Shown one piece after another: positions 1-6,816 of a stretch of DNA of 22,208 nt. A program made the position numbers and the translations under genes. The stretch is from positions 1-22,208 of the forward strand of contig CAZIKQ010000030.1 of NCBI GenBank assembly GCA_964540025.1. Direction: 5' to 3'. The notes under the pieces were generated by a model. It was not told the origin of the DNA, did not search any database, and saw nothing but the letters and a program-made list of their open reading frames with translations. How positions within the stretch are numbered: the stretch's first letter is position 1; every line of letters begins with the position of its first letter. The DNA is from RGIG250 sp964540025. Its GTDB lineage: Bacteria > Bacillota > Negativicutes > Selenomonadales > Selenomonadaceae.

Positions 1-10
1 TACGCTGACA

Positions 11-108
11 GCTCCCCTACAGGGGAGCCAAGGGGTAAAGTGGCCTTTGTCGACAAGCTGAGCTCCCCCAGAGGGGGAGCCAAGAGGTTATTGCCTCTCC
101 TACAGGAG
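11..108. repeat. Cluster of three short palindromic repeats
   Basis: Three GC-rich hairpins lie in a row. The first has an 8-bp stem (11-18 with 21-28, loop AC). The second has an 8-bp stem (62-69 with 73-80, loop AGA). The third has a weaker 5-bp stem (97-101 with 104-108, loop AC). The first two share the core GCTCCCC...GGGGAGCCAAG and a similar following sequence, so they look like copies of one dispersed element about 50 bp apart. They lie just downstream of the dprA stop and have no U-run on the minus strand, so they are not a classic dprA terminator. I see no gene in 1-118. They could be REP-like elements or transcript-end stabilisers. Confidence 0.6.
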
Positions 109-118
109 TTTATAGCAG

Positions 119-1237
119 TTACATTACAGTTTTCGTATAGCCGTGATTGGCGTCAGACTCTACAAGCCCTTTCATTTCCAGCTGTAAAAGGACAAAGGCA
201 ATATTGGAAGCCTCGCCTTTCCCGTGGAGACGGTAAATAACGTCGTCGATAGTCAGGGGCGTATCCGTCAGAAGCAGGTCATAGATCTGCTGTTCCTCAG
301 GACTGAGCCGGGGGCCGGTCTCCTTTCCAGCCTTGCCGTCCACCGGTTGGAGCCAGGGATATTCAGAAATTATATCCGCCGCCGACCGGACCAGCTTGGC
401 TCCCTGAAGGATGAGGCGGTTCGTCCCTTCGGAGGTGGCGGAGAAGATGCTTCCCGGCACGGCGAAGACATCCCGGCCTTCGCTGAGGGCCAGCTCCGCC
501 GTTATCAGGGAGCCGCTTCGTTCCGCCGCCTCCACCACCACGACTCCGTGGCTCATTCCGGCGATTATCCGGTTCCGCTGGGGGAAGAAGCCCGGCTGGG
601 GCGTTGTCCCCGGCGGGTACTCGCTGATGACGGCTCCCCGTTGGGCGATTTCCTCCAGCAGCTTTTCGTGGCTCCTGGGGTAGGCCACATCCACCCCGCA
701 GCCCAATACGGCTATTGTCCGGCCCTCGGGAGCTTTCAGCGCGCCCACGTGGGCAGCGCTGTCTATCCCGTAAGCCGCTCCGCTGACTACGGTAACTCCG
801 GCCCTGGCCAGTCCGCCGGCGATGAACTCGGCGGCCTTTTTCCCGTAGGGAGTCATCCGCCTGCTTCCCACCAGAGCCAGACAAGGGTCTTCCTTCAGCA
901 GACAGCCCCGGCAGTACAGCACTGCCGGCGGGGTAAAAATCTCCTTTAAGAGGCGGGGGTAATCATCTTCGTCCAGGCCGATGAGACTGATCCCCTTTTC
1001 ATCGCAGAGCTCCTTCAGCTCCTGAGGAAGCTCCCGCCGGTTTTTTATGTGAGCGGTCACGCTCTCCGCCTGGAGGGCCGTGAGCCCGGCGGCCAGAAAG
1101 TCATTGACCGTTCCCCTGTCCCAGGCCTCCGCCGGTGATTCAAAGAACCTCATCACCCGGGCGAGGGAGACTCCTCCCAGCCCCGGAGCCTGACTCAGGG
1201 CCCCAAGATAAAACTTTCCCGGCAATGAACTCTCCAT
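119..1237 (-). CDS. dprA: DNA processing protein DprA (Smf)
   Basis: DprA binds single-stranded DNA entering during natural transformation and loads RecA on it in the cytoplasm. The 372-residue product has the family layout. A helical N-terminal region is followed by the Rossmann-like DNA-binding domain, with GSRR at 124-127, SGAAYGID at 152-159, FPQRNRIIAG at 218-227, GSLITAELAL at 242-251, FAVPGS at 258-263 and GTNRLI at 271-276. A C-terminal winged-helix-like segment (about 305-372) fits the long form of the family. The ATG start is preceded by AGAGGGAG at a good distance. A promoter is proposed at 1290-1318. In many Firmicutes dprA is followed by topA, which would lie outside the left edge. 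Length and motifs are intact, so it looks functional. Confidence 0.95.
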   Translation of the reverse strand: MESSLPGKFYLGALSQAPGLGGVSLARVMRFFESPAEAWDRGTVNDFLAAGLTALQAESVTAHIKNRRELPQELKELCDEKGISLIGLDEDDYPRLLKEIFTPPAVLYCRGCLLKEDPCLALVGSRRMTPYGKKAAEFIAGGLARAGVTVVSGAAYGIDSAAHVGALKAPEGRTIAVLGCGVDVAYPRSHEKLLEEIAQRGAVISEYPPGTTPQPGFFPQRNRIIAGMSHGVVVVEAAERSGSLITAELALSEGRDVFAVPGSIFSATSEGTNRLILQGAKLVRSAADIISEYPWLQPVDGKAGKETGPRLSPEEQQIYDLLLTDTPLTIDDVIYRLHGKGEASNIAFVLLQLEMKGLVESDANHGYTKTVM

Positions 1238-1289
1238 AAGCTCCCTCTTTCAACGGAACGATCCTTCTTCCCACAGACAATCAAAACAT

Positions 1290-1318
1290 AATATACAGAA
1301 TGGCGGAAAAATTTGCAA
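1290..1318 (-). promoter_or_regulatory. Candidate sigma-70 promoter of dprA
   Basis: Reading the minus strand, TTGCAA (1313-1318) and TATATT (1290-1295) are separated by 17 bases. The start codon of dprA lies about 50 bases downstream. The match is good but not perfect, and it sits beyond the terminator of the upstream tRNA unit, which is where an independent dprA promoter would be needed. Confidence 0.55.
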
Positions 1319-1383
1319 TACAAATTTCCGTTTAATGAAGAACCAGCGGCATGATCCTAACCGGCGGCAAAAAACGGCAACAA

Positions 1384-1411
1384 CAAAAAAACCGCCCGGA
1401 GCTCCGGGCGG
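1384..1411 (-). terminator. Intrinsic terminator of the tRNA-Lys/tRNA-Glu unit
   Basis: A perfect 20-base palindrome (1392-1411, CCGCCCGGA arm) is followed on the minus strand by a run of seven T. It starts 9 bases after the encoded CCA of tRNA-Glu, so it ends the tRNA transcript. Confidence 0.9.
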
Positions 1412-1419
1412 ATAACGGC

Positions 1420-1494
1420 TGGTGACGCGTACGGGATTCGAACCCATGAACCCGCCGTGAAAGGGCGGTGTCTTAACCACTTGACGAACGCGCC
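1420..1494 (-). tRNA. tRNA-Glu (anticodon TTC)
   Basis: The minus strand folds as a complete cloverleaf. The acceptor arm is GGCGCGT paired with ACGCGTC (one G-U pair), then discriminator A and a gene-encoded CCA (1420-1422). The anticodon stem is CCGCC/GGCGG with loop CTTTCAC, giving anticodon TTC at 1459-1461. The T-loop is TTCGAAT. It lies 4 bases downstream of tRNA-Lys and is co-transcribed with it. Confidence 0.96.
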
Positions 1495-1498
1495 ATGA

Positions 1499-1574
1499 TG
1501 GTGATCCACCCGGGACTCGAACCCGGGACCCCCTGATTAAAAGTCAGATGCTCTACCAGCTGAGCTAGTGAATC
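1499..1574 (-). tRNA. tRNA-Lys (anticodon TTT)
   Basis: The minus strand folds as a full cloverleaf. The acceptor is GATTCAC paired with GTGGATC (one G-U), then A and an encoded CCA (1499-1501). The D-arm is GCTC/GAGC, the anticodon loop CTTTTAA contains TTT, and the T-arm is CCGGG-TTCGAGT-CCCGG. It is the first gene of a two-tRNA transcript with tRNA-Glu, starting about 30 bases after a consensus promoter. Confidence 0.96.
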
Positions 1575-1606
1575 ACATACACGCCGGCTGACGCCTGCAA
1601 TGTGAT

Positions 1607-1635
1607 ATTATACGTAAGCGGCGAAAGCTTGTCAA
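1607..1635 (-). promoter_or_regulatory. Consensus promoter of the tRNA pair
   Basis: On the minus strand a perfect TTGACA (1630-1635) and a perfect TATAAT (1607-1612) are separated by 17 bases. The 5' end of tRNA-Lys lies 32 bases beyond the -10. The -35 sits 16 bases past the stop codon of the phosphate transporter gene, so the tRNA promoter begins where the phosphate operon ends. Confidence 0.9.
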
Positions 1636-1651
1636 GGAAATTTTCTTAATT

Positions 1652-2647
1652 TCAGAAAATCTTTTGGACAAGCCAGTAAGCCAGCGCTCCCATCACCGCC
1701 GTACAGGGGATCGTAAGTACCCATGCCATAAGCATCTGCTGGGCCACGCCCCAACGGACTGCCTTGAAACGTTTTGCTGTCCCAACACCCATAATTGAGC
1801 CGGACACTACATGAGTAGTAGATACCGGCAAGTGCAGCAGAGTTGCGGAAAAAATAACCAGCGATGAATTGAGATCTGCCGCAAAACCGGAGATGGGCTC
1901 CAGCTTGAATATCTTTCCGCCGATCGTTTTGATTATCCGCCAGCCGCCCATAGCCGTACCGATAGCCATCGCCGCGGCCGCCATAAGCTTTACGACAAAG
2001 GGAACCTCAAACTCGCTGATGAAGCCGCCGGAAAGAAGCGCCAGGGTGATAATACCCATTGATTTCTGGGCATCATTAGAGCCGTGGGAAAATGCCATCA
2101 TAGCGGCGGAAATTATCTGCATTTTCTTGAACAGCCCGTTGACGACATAAGGATTTGAGCCGCCAAACAAAACGAACAGTATATTCATGACAATACAGCC
2201 GCTGATAATAGCTATTATCGGAGATACTATCAGGGAAAGAACGATCTTTCCAATGCCAATAAAATTCAGACCGCCGGCTCCCGTTGAAACCAGCATTGCT
2301 CCGATGATGCCGCCAACCAGTGCATGGGAGGAGCTGGATGGCAGGGCTACATACCAGGTGAGAATGTTCCAGATAATCGCCCCGCTGATGGCAGCGATGA
2401 TTATCCTCTCGTCAATATGGCTTGCTGAGACGACAATATCGGCGCCTATCGTCTTGGCCACGCCGGTGCTGAACATAGCCCCCAGGAAGTTCAGTACCGC
2501 CGCCATCAATATGGCGTGATTAGGTTTTATCGCTCTTGTTGAAACTGAAGTAGCTATAGCATTCGCCGTATCGTGAAAGCCGTTGATATAGTCAAATATC
2601 AACGCCAATACAACTACCGTCAGTATCAGGTATTTCACCTCAGGCAT
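1652..2647 (-). CDS. pit: PiT-family inorganic phosphate transporter
   Basis: This is a membrane secondary transporter for inorganic phosphate (cation-coupled; the ion cannot be read from sequence). The 331-residue protein is almost entirely hydrophobic helices. It carries the PiT signatures: GFHDTANAIA at 23-32 in the first half, LPSSSSHALVGG at 101-112, SHGSNDAQK at 186-194 and a second-half repeat LPVSTTHVVSG near 273. Its length is normal for short bacterial PiT proteins, which lack the large cytoplasmic loop of E. coli PitA. The start overlaps the end of the upstream DUF47 gene by 8 bases, so the two are translationally coupled. Pairing with a DUF47 protein is the usual arrangement for this transporter type. 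Confidence 0.93.
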   Translation of the reverse strand: MPEVKYLILTVVVLALIFDYINGFHDTANAIATSVSTRAIKPNHAILMAAVLNFLGAMFSTGVAKTIGADIVVSASHIDERIIIAAISGAIIWNILTWYVALPSSSSHALVGGIIGAMLVSTGAGGLNFIGIGKIVLSLIVSPIIAIISGCIVMNILFVLFGGSNPYVVNGLFKKMQIISAAMMAFSHGSNDAQKSMGIITLALLSGGFISEFEVPFVVKLMAAAAMAIGTAMGGWRIIKTIGGKIFKLEPISGFAADLNSSLVIFSATLLHLPVSTTHVVSGSIMGVGTAKRFKAVRWGVAQQMLMAWVLTIPCTAVMGALAYWLVQKIF

Positions 2648-3266
2648 ACTTCATCACCACACCGCGGATCATATCGGAAATCCTCTCGCAGTGGTCAAGG
2701 GATTCCTCAAGATTAGCCAGAACATCCTTCCACTTAATCAAATTGATGGGATCCTTTTCCCGATCAAACAGCATTGCCAGCTCCTGACGATAAACCCGGT
2801 CCCCTTCACTTTCCAGGCGCCCGATTCTGTGCGTGTCATCCAAAATCGCCAGCTGGTTTTTCTTGATATCTGACAACATATCCAAAGCCTTAATTATTTC
2901 CTCAGTGGACTCGATAATCAGCTTCGTCAACCTGACCGCTCCATCCATGGCAGCTCCAGCCTTGTATACGACCAGCATTTGCAGGGTGTCCTGCAGGATG
3001 TCAACACCGTCATCAAGCCCATTTGCCAGTGAATAAATATCCTCCCGGTCAATAGGGGTGATAAAAGTCTGATTCAGCTTGTCAATAATTCTATCATTCA
3101 CATCATCGGCATGATGTTCCAAGCTGATGATTTCCTGCATTTTTTCTTCGCCCTTGTGATAATCCAGCATAACCTCGTCCATGATGAGAGCGCCCTTATA
3201 AAAAAGTTTTGCGCTTTCAACGAACAGTTCATAAAATTCTGTGTCCTTCTTCTTGTAATTGAACAT
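2640..3266 (-). CDS. DUF47 / PhoU-like Pit accessory protein
   Basis: The 208-residue, all-helical cytoplasmic protein belongs to the DUF47 (PhoU-like, TIGR00153-type) family. It is recognised from its charged helical pattern and the stretch around residues 48-85, which includes EHHADDVNDRI and FITPIDREDIYSLANGLDD. The family is thought to modulate the PiT transporter encoded beside it; the precise mechanism is not established. It is the first gene of a two-gene operon and its 3' end overlaps pit by 8 bases. The ATG has a strong GGAGG ribosome binding site 6 bases upstream. No phosphate-regulon box was recognised in front of it. Confidence 0.9.
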   Translation of the reverse strand: MFNYKKKDTEFYELFVESAKLFYKGALIMDEVMLDYHKGEEKMQEIISLEHHADDVNDRIIDKLNQTFITPIDREDIYSLANGLDDGVDILQDTLQMLVVYKAGAAMDGAVRLTKLIIESTEEIIKALDMLSDIKKNQLAILDDTHRIGRLESEGDRVYRQELAMLFDREKDPINLIKWKDVLANLEESLDHCERISDMIRGVVMKYA

Positions 3267-3317
3267 AGAAGCCTCCTGATATTTCTAACAACTTTCCTTC
3301 TTCAAGTTACAGGCAAA

Positions 3318-3352
3318 AGTATATCATATAAGGATTATTTTCAAAAGGACAA
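3318..3352 (-). promoter_or_regulatory. Candidate promoter of the DUF47-pit operon
   Basis: Two overlapping readings are possible on the minus strand. One is an extended -10, TGATATACT (hexamer at 3318-3323), with a poor -35 (TTGAAA at 3339-3344, spacing 15). The other is TTGTCC (3347-3352) and TATGAT (3323-3328) with 18-base spacing. Either gives a leader of about 50 bases. Which is used cannot be decided from sequence. Confidence 0.45.
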
Positions 3353-3372
3353 CCTCCGGAAAAGGAAAATTT

Positions 3373-4737
3373 TCAATAACATTGCATTATCATTCTGGGA
3401 ACAATTTCCAATAATATGAACATAAAAAAGCCTATTACCGCTCCCACAATCGAGCCATTCATCCTTATCCAAAGAAGATCGGGCTCGATCTTGTCATAAA
3501 TGAGGGCGTTGAGATCCTCATCACTAAGATGACCCACAACCTCGCGGGCGATTGTTCCGGCCAGCTCTCTCGCTTTCAGGGCAGTTCTTCCCCCCATATC
3601 AAACAGCAGCGCCGCCGTGGCCGGTTCATTTCTTAAATTCATCAGGAAGTTCTCTACCAGCTCCGGAGCAAGCCGGACCAGCAGGTTAGCGATATTTGTC
3701 GTGGTTACCGGCAGATTCCCTTCCTCGGAAACCGCCACCTTTTCTGTTCGGTTAGCCTTAGGCAGCAGGCTGATAATTTCTCCCGGCTTCAAGGTGGAAA
3801 CGGAAGAAACATCGCTGCGGAAGCCATTAAACACCTGTTCAACGGCCTTTTCCACCGGCAGGCGGGCGATCACCTCATCGCTGACGGCGCGGAAATCAGC
3901 GCAGAATTTCTCATCAAAAGCCAGCCGCTCTAAAGACTCTGACAAAGCTGCGGACAAGTTATCCCGAAGCCTCGAGTTGTCCTCCTGAAGGGCCGTTCCT
4001 AAATTTCCCAGCCGCGCTCTGATAAGGTGAGCGGCCTCATCGTAATTGGCAATGCCCATCATATTGGCAAAGCCTTTCATCATTGCCATCAGAGGATTGG
4101 TTTCGCCCTTTTCCACCAGCTTGCGCAGCTGGTCCGATATCCGTGCCTCAAAGTCCGGATCATCAATGACCGTCTCTGTATAACGGCCGAGGGCCGCAAA
4201 CAGTTCTTTATCGCCGCCGCTTTTCAGGGAATCTCTTATATACTCTACCGACTGCCGGGGTGTCAGCTGCCACAATTGCCTGCGAACTGACTGGGCAACT
4301 GCGCTTTCGGCCACCTTTAAGTCCATGGAACGAAGAAAATCCCCCAGCAGTTTTACCAATGCAGCCGTGAGTTCCTCTCTCATTTCCCTGTTAAACAGGC
4401 GGTCCACCAGAGCCCCCTGCCAGCTTTCCTTACGAATGATGTCAAAGAGTTTCCGCCGGGAGAGGAATTCCCTTTTAATCATTTTTACTGTAGCCTCAGT
4501 AAACTCCTGCCGATGAGCTGGCAGAATGGCAGTATGCCAGGGGAAGCCAAGGGGTTTGGAGAACAGCGCCGTCACCGCAAACCAATCGGCGATACCTCCC
4601 ACCAAGGACGCCTCAGCCACAAAGAGAAGCCAGGCTGACCATATTGTTTTACAGGAATGATCTACGCCCAATGCCGTCAAAAACAGGACAAAAGCCAGCA
4701 TCAGCACCTTATCGGCATTATTTAATCCCTTTTTCAT
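3373..4737 (-). CDS. DUF445 family membrane protein (second of a tandem pair)
   Basis: The 454-residue protein of unknown molecular function belongs to the DUF445 (YheB/YjiN-like) family. An N-terminal membrane segment (about 11-45) runs into the family hallmark GGIADWFAVTALF (47-59) and HTAILP (68-73). A long, charged, mostly helical soluble region follows. The C-terminus has an NGSIVGAVIG-type turn and a final hydrophobic helix, so both ends are membrane-anchored. It overlaps the upstream DUF445 gene by ATGA (4734-4737), which implies coupled translation; its own ribosome binding site is weak. The paralogue next door is diverged, so this is an old duplication. I do not assign a role beyond membrane association. 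Confidence 0.85.
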   Translation of the reverse strand: MKKGLNNADKVLMLAFVLFLTALGVDHSCKTIWSAWLLFVAEASLVGGIADWFAVTALFSKPLGFPWHTAILPAHRQEFTEATVKMIKREFLSRRKLFDIIRKESWQGALVDRLFNREMREELTAALVKLLGDFLRSMDLKVAESAVAQSVRRQLWQLTPRQSVEYIRDSLKSGGDKELFAALGRYTETVIDDPDFEARISDQLRKLVEKGETNPLMAMMKGFANMMGIANYDEAAHLIRARLGNLGTALQEDNSRLRDNLSAALSESLERLAFDEKFCADFRAVSDEVIARLPVEKAVEQVFNGFRSDVSSVSTLKPGEIISLLPKANRTEKVAVSEEGNLPVTTTNIANLLVRLAPELVENFLMNLRNEPATAALLFDMGGRTALKARELAGTIAREVVGHLSDEDLNALIYDKIEPDLLWIRMNGSIVGAVIGFFMFILLEIVPRMIMQCY

Positions 4738-6029
4738 GCCGCCACCAGCCTTCCTGCCAGGCTGACAACAATGTAGAGCAGCCCACCGGCGATCCCGCCG
4801 ACTACAGAGCCGTTTATTCTGATTATCTGCAAATCATCGGCCACATAGTTCTCACTCAGTTCAATAAGCTCTTCATCCGTAAGCTCTTCAAGCCGCTGTC
4901 TGATAAGGTCAATGATGAAGTCGTGGTGTTCCTCCAGCTGACTGACCAGATATTCCTTCACGAATCCGTCAAATCTTACCTGCCAGGCCTTGTTTTCCGT
5001 AAACTCCGTCAGCTTTTCAGCCGCAATGGCGCGGAAATGCTCGCGCCAAGCCTGAGAGCCGGCTGAATCCCCGGTCCCGTCACCGAAGGACTGGCGCATC
5101 AAAGAAGCAAGTAATCCGGCAATCAGCTCTGGTGAAGCCAGCTCCTGCTGCTTTTCGGTCAGGATGGCTGTCAGCTTTCCTTCAAGCTCTCCTGCCTTTA
5201 TTCTATCGCTTATCCAAGCCACCAACTGCTCATGGGCAGGTGTTCCCTGCTGGGCCATTTCCGTCAATTTCTTGCCTGCCGCTTCATTCATAAGCTCCCT
5301 TATGCGTTCCGGTGTCAGTTTTACCATGGTCAAGGCCATTTCCCGCATGGGATTTCCATTGGTATAGTCTCTGCGAAGACCTTCCGCCTCCATAAGGAGC
5401 AGCTGCTGAGTCCATTCATCGTTCAAAAGCTCCCCGCACAGCTTCGCCCCATAGGAGGCAAGGGTATCGGGGCCGCCGATTTCCCGATCCGTCAGATCGT
5501 CGAGGCCATGTTGAACCAGTTTAACCGTGGGAATAGATGAGATTATATTCGTTATAACCGGAGAAAGCTCCCTTGCCAGCCGGTCAATATCAATAGCCGC
5601 CAGAGTCTTTACTCCCGCCGCTTCCACCGCCGCCAAAATTTTCTCTTTTCCACCTTTTTCATCGATATAGGTAATCATCATATCCGAAATGCTTTCCCGG
5701 TTGATTATGGTCTTTATCTTCCCTACTCCCAGCAGGTCACGGCCGCAAAAATCAACCAGCGCCTCCATGATGCGCTGACGGTTTTTCTTCAGGATTTCTG
5801 TCCGCCAGGCGATACCAAGGGGACGATGAAAAATAGCCGTTACCGCAAACCAGTCGGCCATTCCGCCGATGGTCGCCGCCATTGCTATATGATAGAGGAG
5901 CCCGTAGCCGAAGCTGTTCGGCTCAGTGAGGGTGAGAATCCGCCCCGCTACCGTAAGAAAACCAAAAAGCAGTAAAACCAGCAGGGCTTTTTTGGCCTTG
6001 CCGTCGGTCTCTTTTTTTTCCGCTGTCAT
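4734..6029 (-). CDS. DUF445 family membrane protein (first of a tandem pair)
   Basis: The 431-residue DUF445 protein has an N-terminal hydrophobic region (about 14-60) leading into GGMADWFAVTAIF (55-67) and RPLGIAWRTEIL. A long helical, charged middle part follows, then a C-terminal NGSVVGGIAGG motif and a last membrane helix. I chose the ATG at 6029 because AAAGGAG lies 12 bases upstream. An in-frame TTG at 6068 would place that ribosome binding site inside the coding region, so it is less likely. The gene is followed by its paralogue with an ATGA overlap. A good extended -10 promoter stands 60 bases upstream. Function is unknown. Confidence 0.83.
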   Translation of the reverse strand: MTAEKKETDGKAKKALLVLLLFGFLTVAGRILTLTEPNSFGYGLLYHIAMAATIGGMADWFAVTAIFHRPLGIAWRTEILKKNRQRIMEALVDFCGRDLLGVGKIKTIINRESISDMMITYIDEKGGKEKILAAVEAAGVKTLAAIDIDRLARELSPVITNIISSIPTVKLVQHGLDDLTDREIGGPDTLASYGAKLCGELLNDEWTQQLLLMEAEGLRRDYTNGNPMREMALTMVKLTPERIRELMNEAAGKKLTEMAQQGTPAHEQLVAWISDRIKAGELEGKLTAILTEKQQELASPELIAGLLASLMRQSFGDGTGDSAGSQAWREHFRAIAAEKLTEFTENKAWQVRFDGFVKEYLVSQLEEHHDFIIDLIRQRLEELTDEELIELSENYVADDLQIIRINGSVVGGIAGGLLYIVVSLAGRLVAA

Positions 6030-6090
6030 TATGATCAACCGCTCCTTTAGAAGCAACAAAATTGCCAATGTTCCCTATTCTCCATCCAGA

Positions 6091-6120
6091 ATTATATCAC
6101 AATTCAGAAATTCCAGACAA
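6091..6120 (-). promoter_or_regulatory. Promoter of the DUF445 pair
   Basis: On the minus strand TTGTCT (6115-6120) and a perfect TATAAT (6091-6096) are 18 bases apart. The -10 is extended by TG (TGATATAAT). It lies about 60 bases before the chosen ATG at 6029. Confidence 0.75.
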
Positions 6121-6378
6121 TCTGCCAATGGCTGATAAAAAAGCCACGCCGATATGGCATGGGCAATCCAAATAAAAAACTTTTACATCAGATTATTTTA
6201 TCCGTTTCCCTACAATGTCAGAAATAATAAGCTGGTGAAACTTATTTATGAGCCATTCCCTTGATTACCATACGAAATATGCGCACTAAAAGTCTCAAAG
6301 TTCACGAAGAAACACCTAAATATTATATGATTATATATTTCATAATATTTATTTTATAAAATATATTTATAATATATA
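6121..6378. other. Intergenic region without a gene, strongly AT-rich at its right end
   Basis: This divergent gap separates the minus-strand DUF445 promoter from the plus-strand mutase promoter. I see no coding potential. The right part (about 6320-6378) is almost pure A and T with many TATA-like steps and lies directly upstream of the -35 at 6379, so it may act as an UP element or a bent segment. No recognisable operator was found in 6121-6320. Confidence 0.5.
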
Positions 6379-6407
6379 TTGACACAATTCATAATCTTTT
6401 TTACAAT
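6379..6407 (+). promoter_or_regulatory. Promoter of the methylmalonyl-CoA mutase operon
   Basis: A perfect TTGACA (6379-6384) and TACAAT (6402-6407) are separated by 17 bases. Transcription would start near 6413-6416, about 20 bases before the riboswitch P1 helix, giving a leader of about 400 bases before mutA. Confidence 0.85.
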
Positions 6408-6432
6408 GAAAAACGACAAGCAAATAGCTTTG

Positions 6433-6591
6433 GAAGCGGGAACCCTTTCGGGGGTCACGAGGGCAATTCGGTAAAAAACCGAAGCGGTTCCGCCACTGTA
6501 AAGAAAAGTAGTCGGCCTATTTTCACCAGCGACCTATGCGCTAACGAAAAATCTACCGGCTTCGATCCCAGTCGGAAAACCTTCCCGCTTC
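6433..6591 (+). promoter_or_regulatory. Cobalamin (B12) riboswitch aptamer
   Basis: The boundaries are set by a perfect 10-bp P1 helix, GAAGCGGGAA (6433-6442) with TTCCCGCTTC (6582-6591). Inside are the conserved cobalamin-aptamer elements in the right order: a GGGTCAC/GAGGGCAAT-type segment, the near-invariant GCCACTGTAA (6492-6501), a variable arm closed by GTCGG with CCGGC, and the terminal GATCCCAGTCGGAAAACC segment before P1 closes. The aptamer sits on the leader of a B12-dependent mutase operon, which fits a cofactor-sensing role. Whether B12 raises or lowers expression cannot be read directly. The subtype (adenosyl- or methyl/hydroxo-cobalamin) was not determined. Confidence 0.92.
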
Positions 6592-6599
6592 AACATCAC

Positions 6600-6780
6600 C
6601 GTTAGCGCCTTTTCAGGCGCTTGCACCTGCGAAAGACAGGGAGGGAGATTCCGATGCCACAGATGTCTCTGCTTTGGGCGCGGCGTTTTCTTCCGATTCT
6701 TTTGAGTCGGTTTTTCGTCCCAAAGCCGCGTCGTCTTGCGGCTTCGCAATTCCACTCGCCTTTCGCGAGGAGAGTTTTTC
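6600..6780 (+). promoter_or_regulatory. Hairpin-rich leader (expression platform) between riboswitch and mutA
   Basis: Several helices can form, some of which exclude each other. GCGCCT/AGGCGC forms a hairpin at 6605-6620. AGACA (6634-6638) pairs with TGTCT (6664-6668). GCTTTGGG (6671-6678) pairs with CCCAAAGC (6719-6726) and encloses an intrinsic terminator. AAGCCGC/GCGGCTT forms a hairpin at 6723-6744 that overlaps the previous helix. CTCGC/GCGAG forms a hairpin at 6755-6769. In addition 6600-6608 is a perfect complement of 6538-6546 inside the aptamer. This layout fits a transcription-attenuation platform. Open reading frames crossing this stretch look like accidental shadows. Confidence 0.65.
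6693..6715 (+). terminator. Intrinsic terminator in the mutA leader
   Basis: The stem CCGATTC (6693-6699) with GAGTCGG (6704-6710) has 7 bp including one G-U and a TTTT loop, directly followed by five T (6711-6715). It lies between the B12 aptamer and mutA, so it probably decides read-through into the mutase operon. Confidence 0.7.
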
Positions 6781-6803
6781 CATAGTTATGTATAGTTAAA
6801 CGT

Positions 6804-6811
6804 AAGGAGGG
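6804..6811 (+). promoter_or_regulatory. Strong ribosome binding site of mutA
   Basis: AAGGAGGG lies 5 bases before the ATG at 6817 and fixes the mutA start. I found no CCTCC-type complement close by that would hide it, which favours control of transcription over control of translation initiation. Confidence 0.8.
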
Positions 6812-6816
6812 TTCAA

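Noticed and set aside
1..108. CRISPR array from the repeated hairpins at the left edge
   Set aside because: Only two close copies and one weak copy, the repeats are short palindromes, there are no uniform spacers and no cas genes.
224..949. Plus-strand frame of 241 codons opposite dprA
   Set aside because: dprA on the other strand has every family motif; this frame has none.
6534..6755. Small minus-strand frame across the riboswitch and leader
   Set aside because: It covers conserved riboswitch bases and hairpins, is rich in Arg/Lys/Pro of shadow type and lies in a plus-strand leader.
6755..6779. Second intrinsic terminator just before mutA
   Set aside because: The CTCGC/GCGAG stem is short and the T-run starts five bases after it, so termination would be poor; kept only as part of the structured leader.
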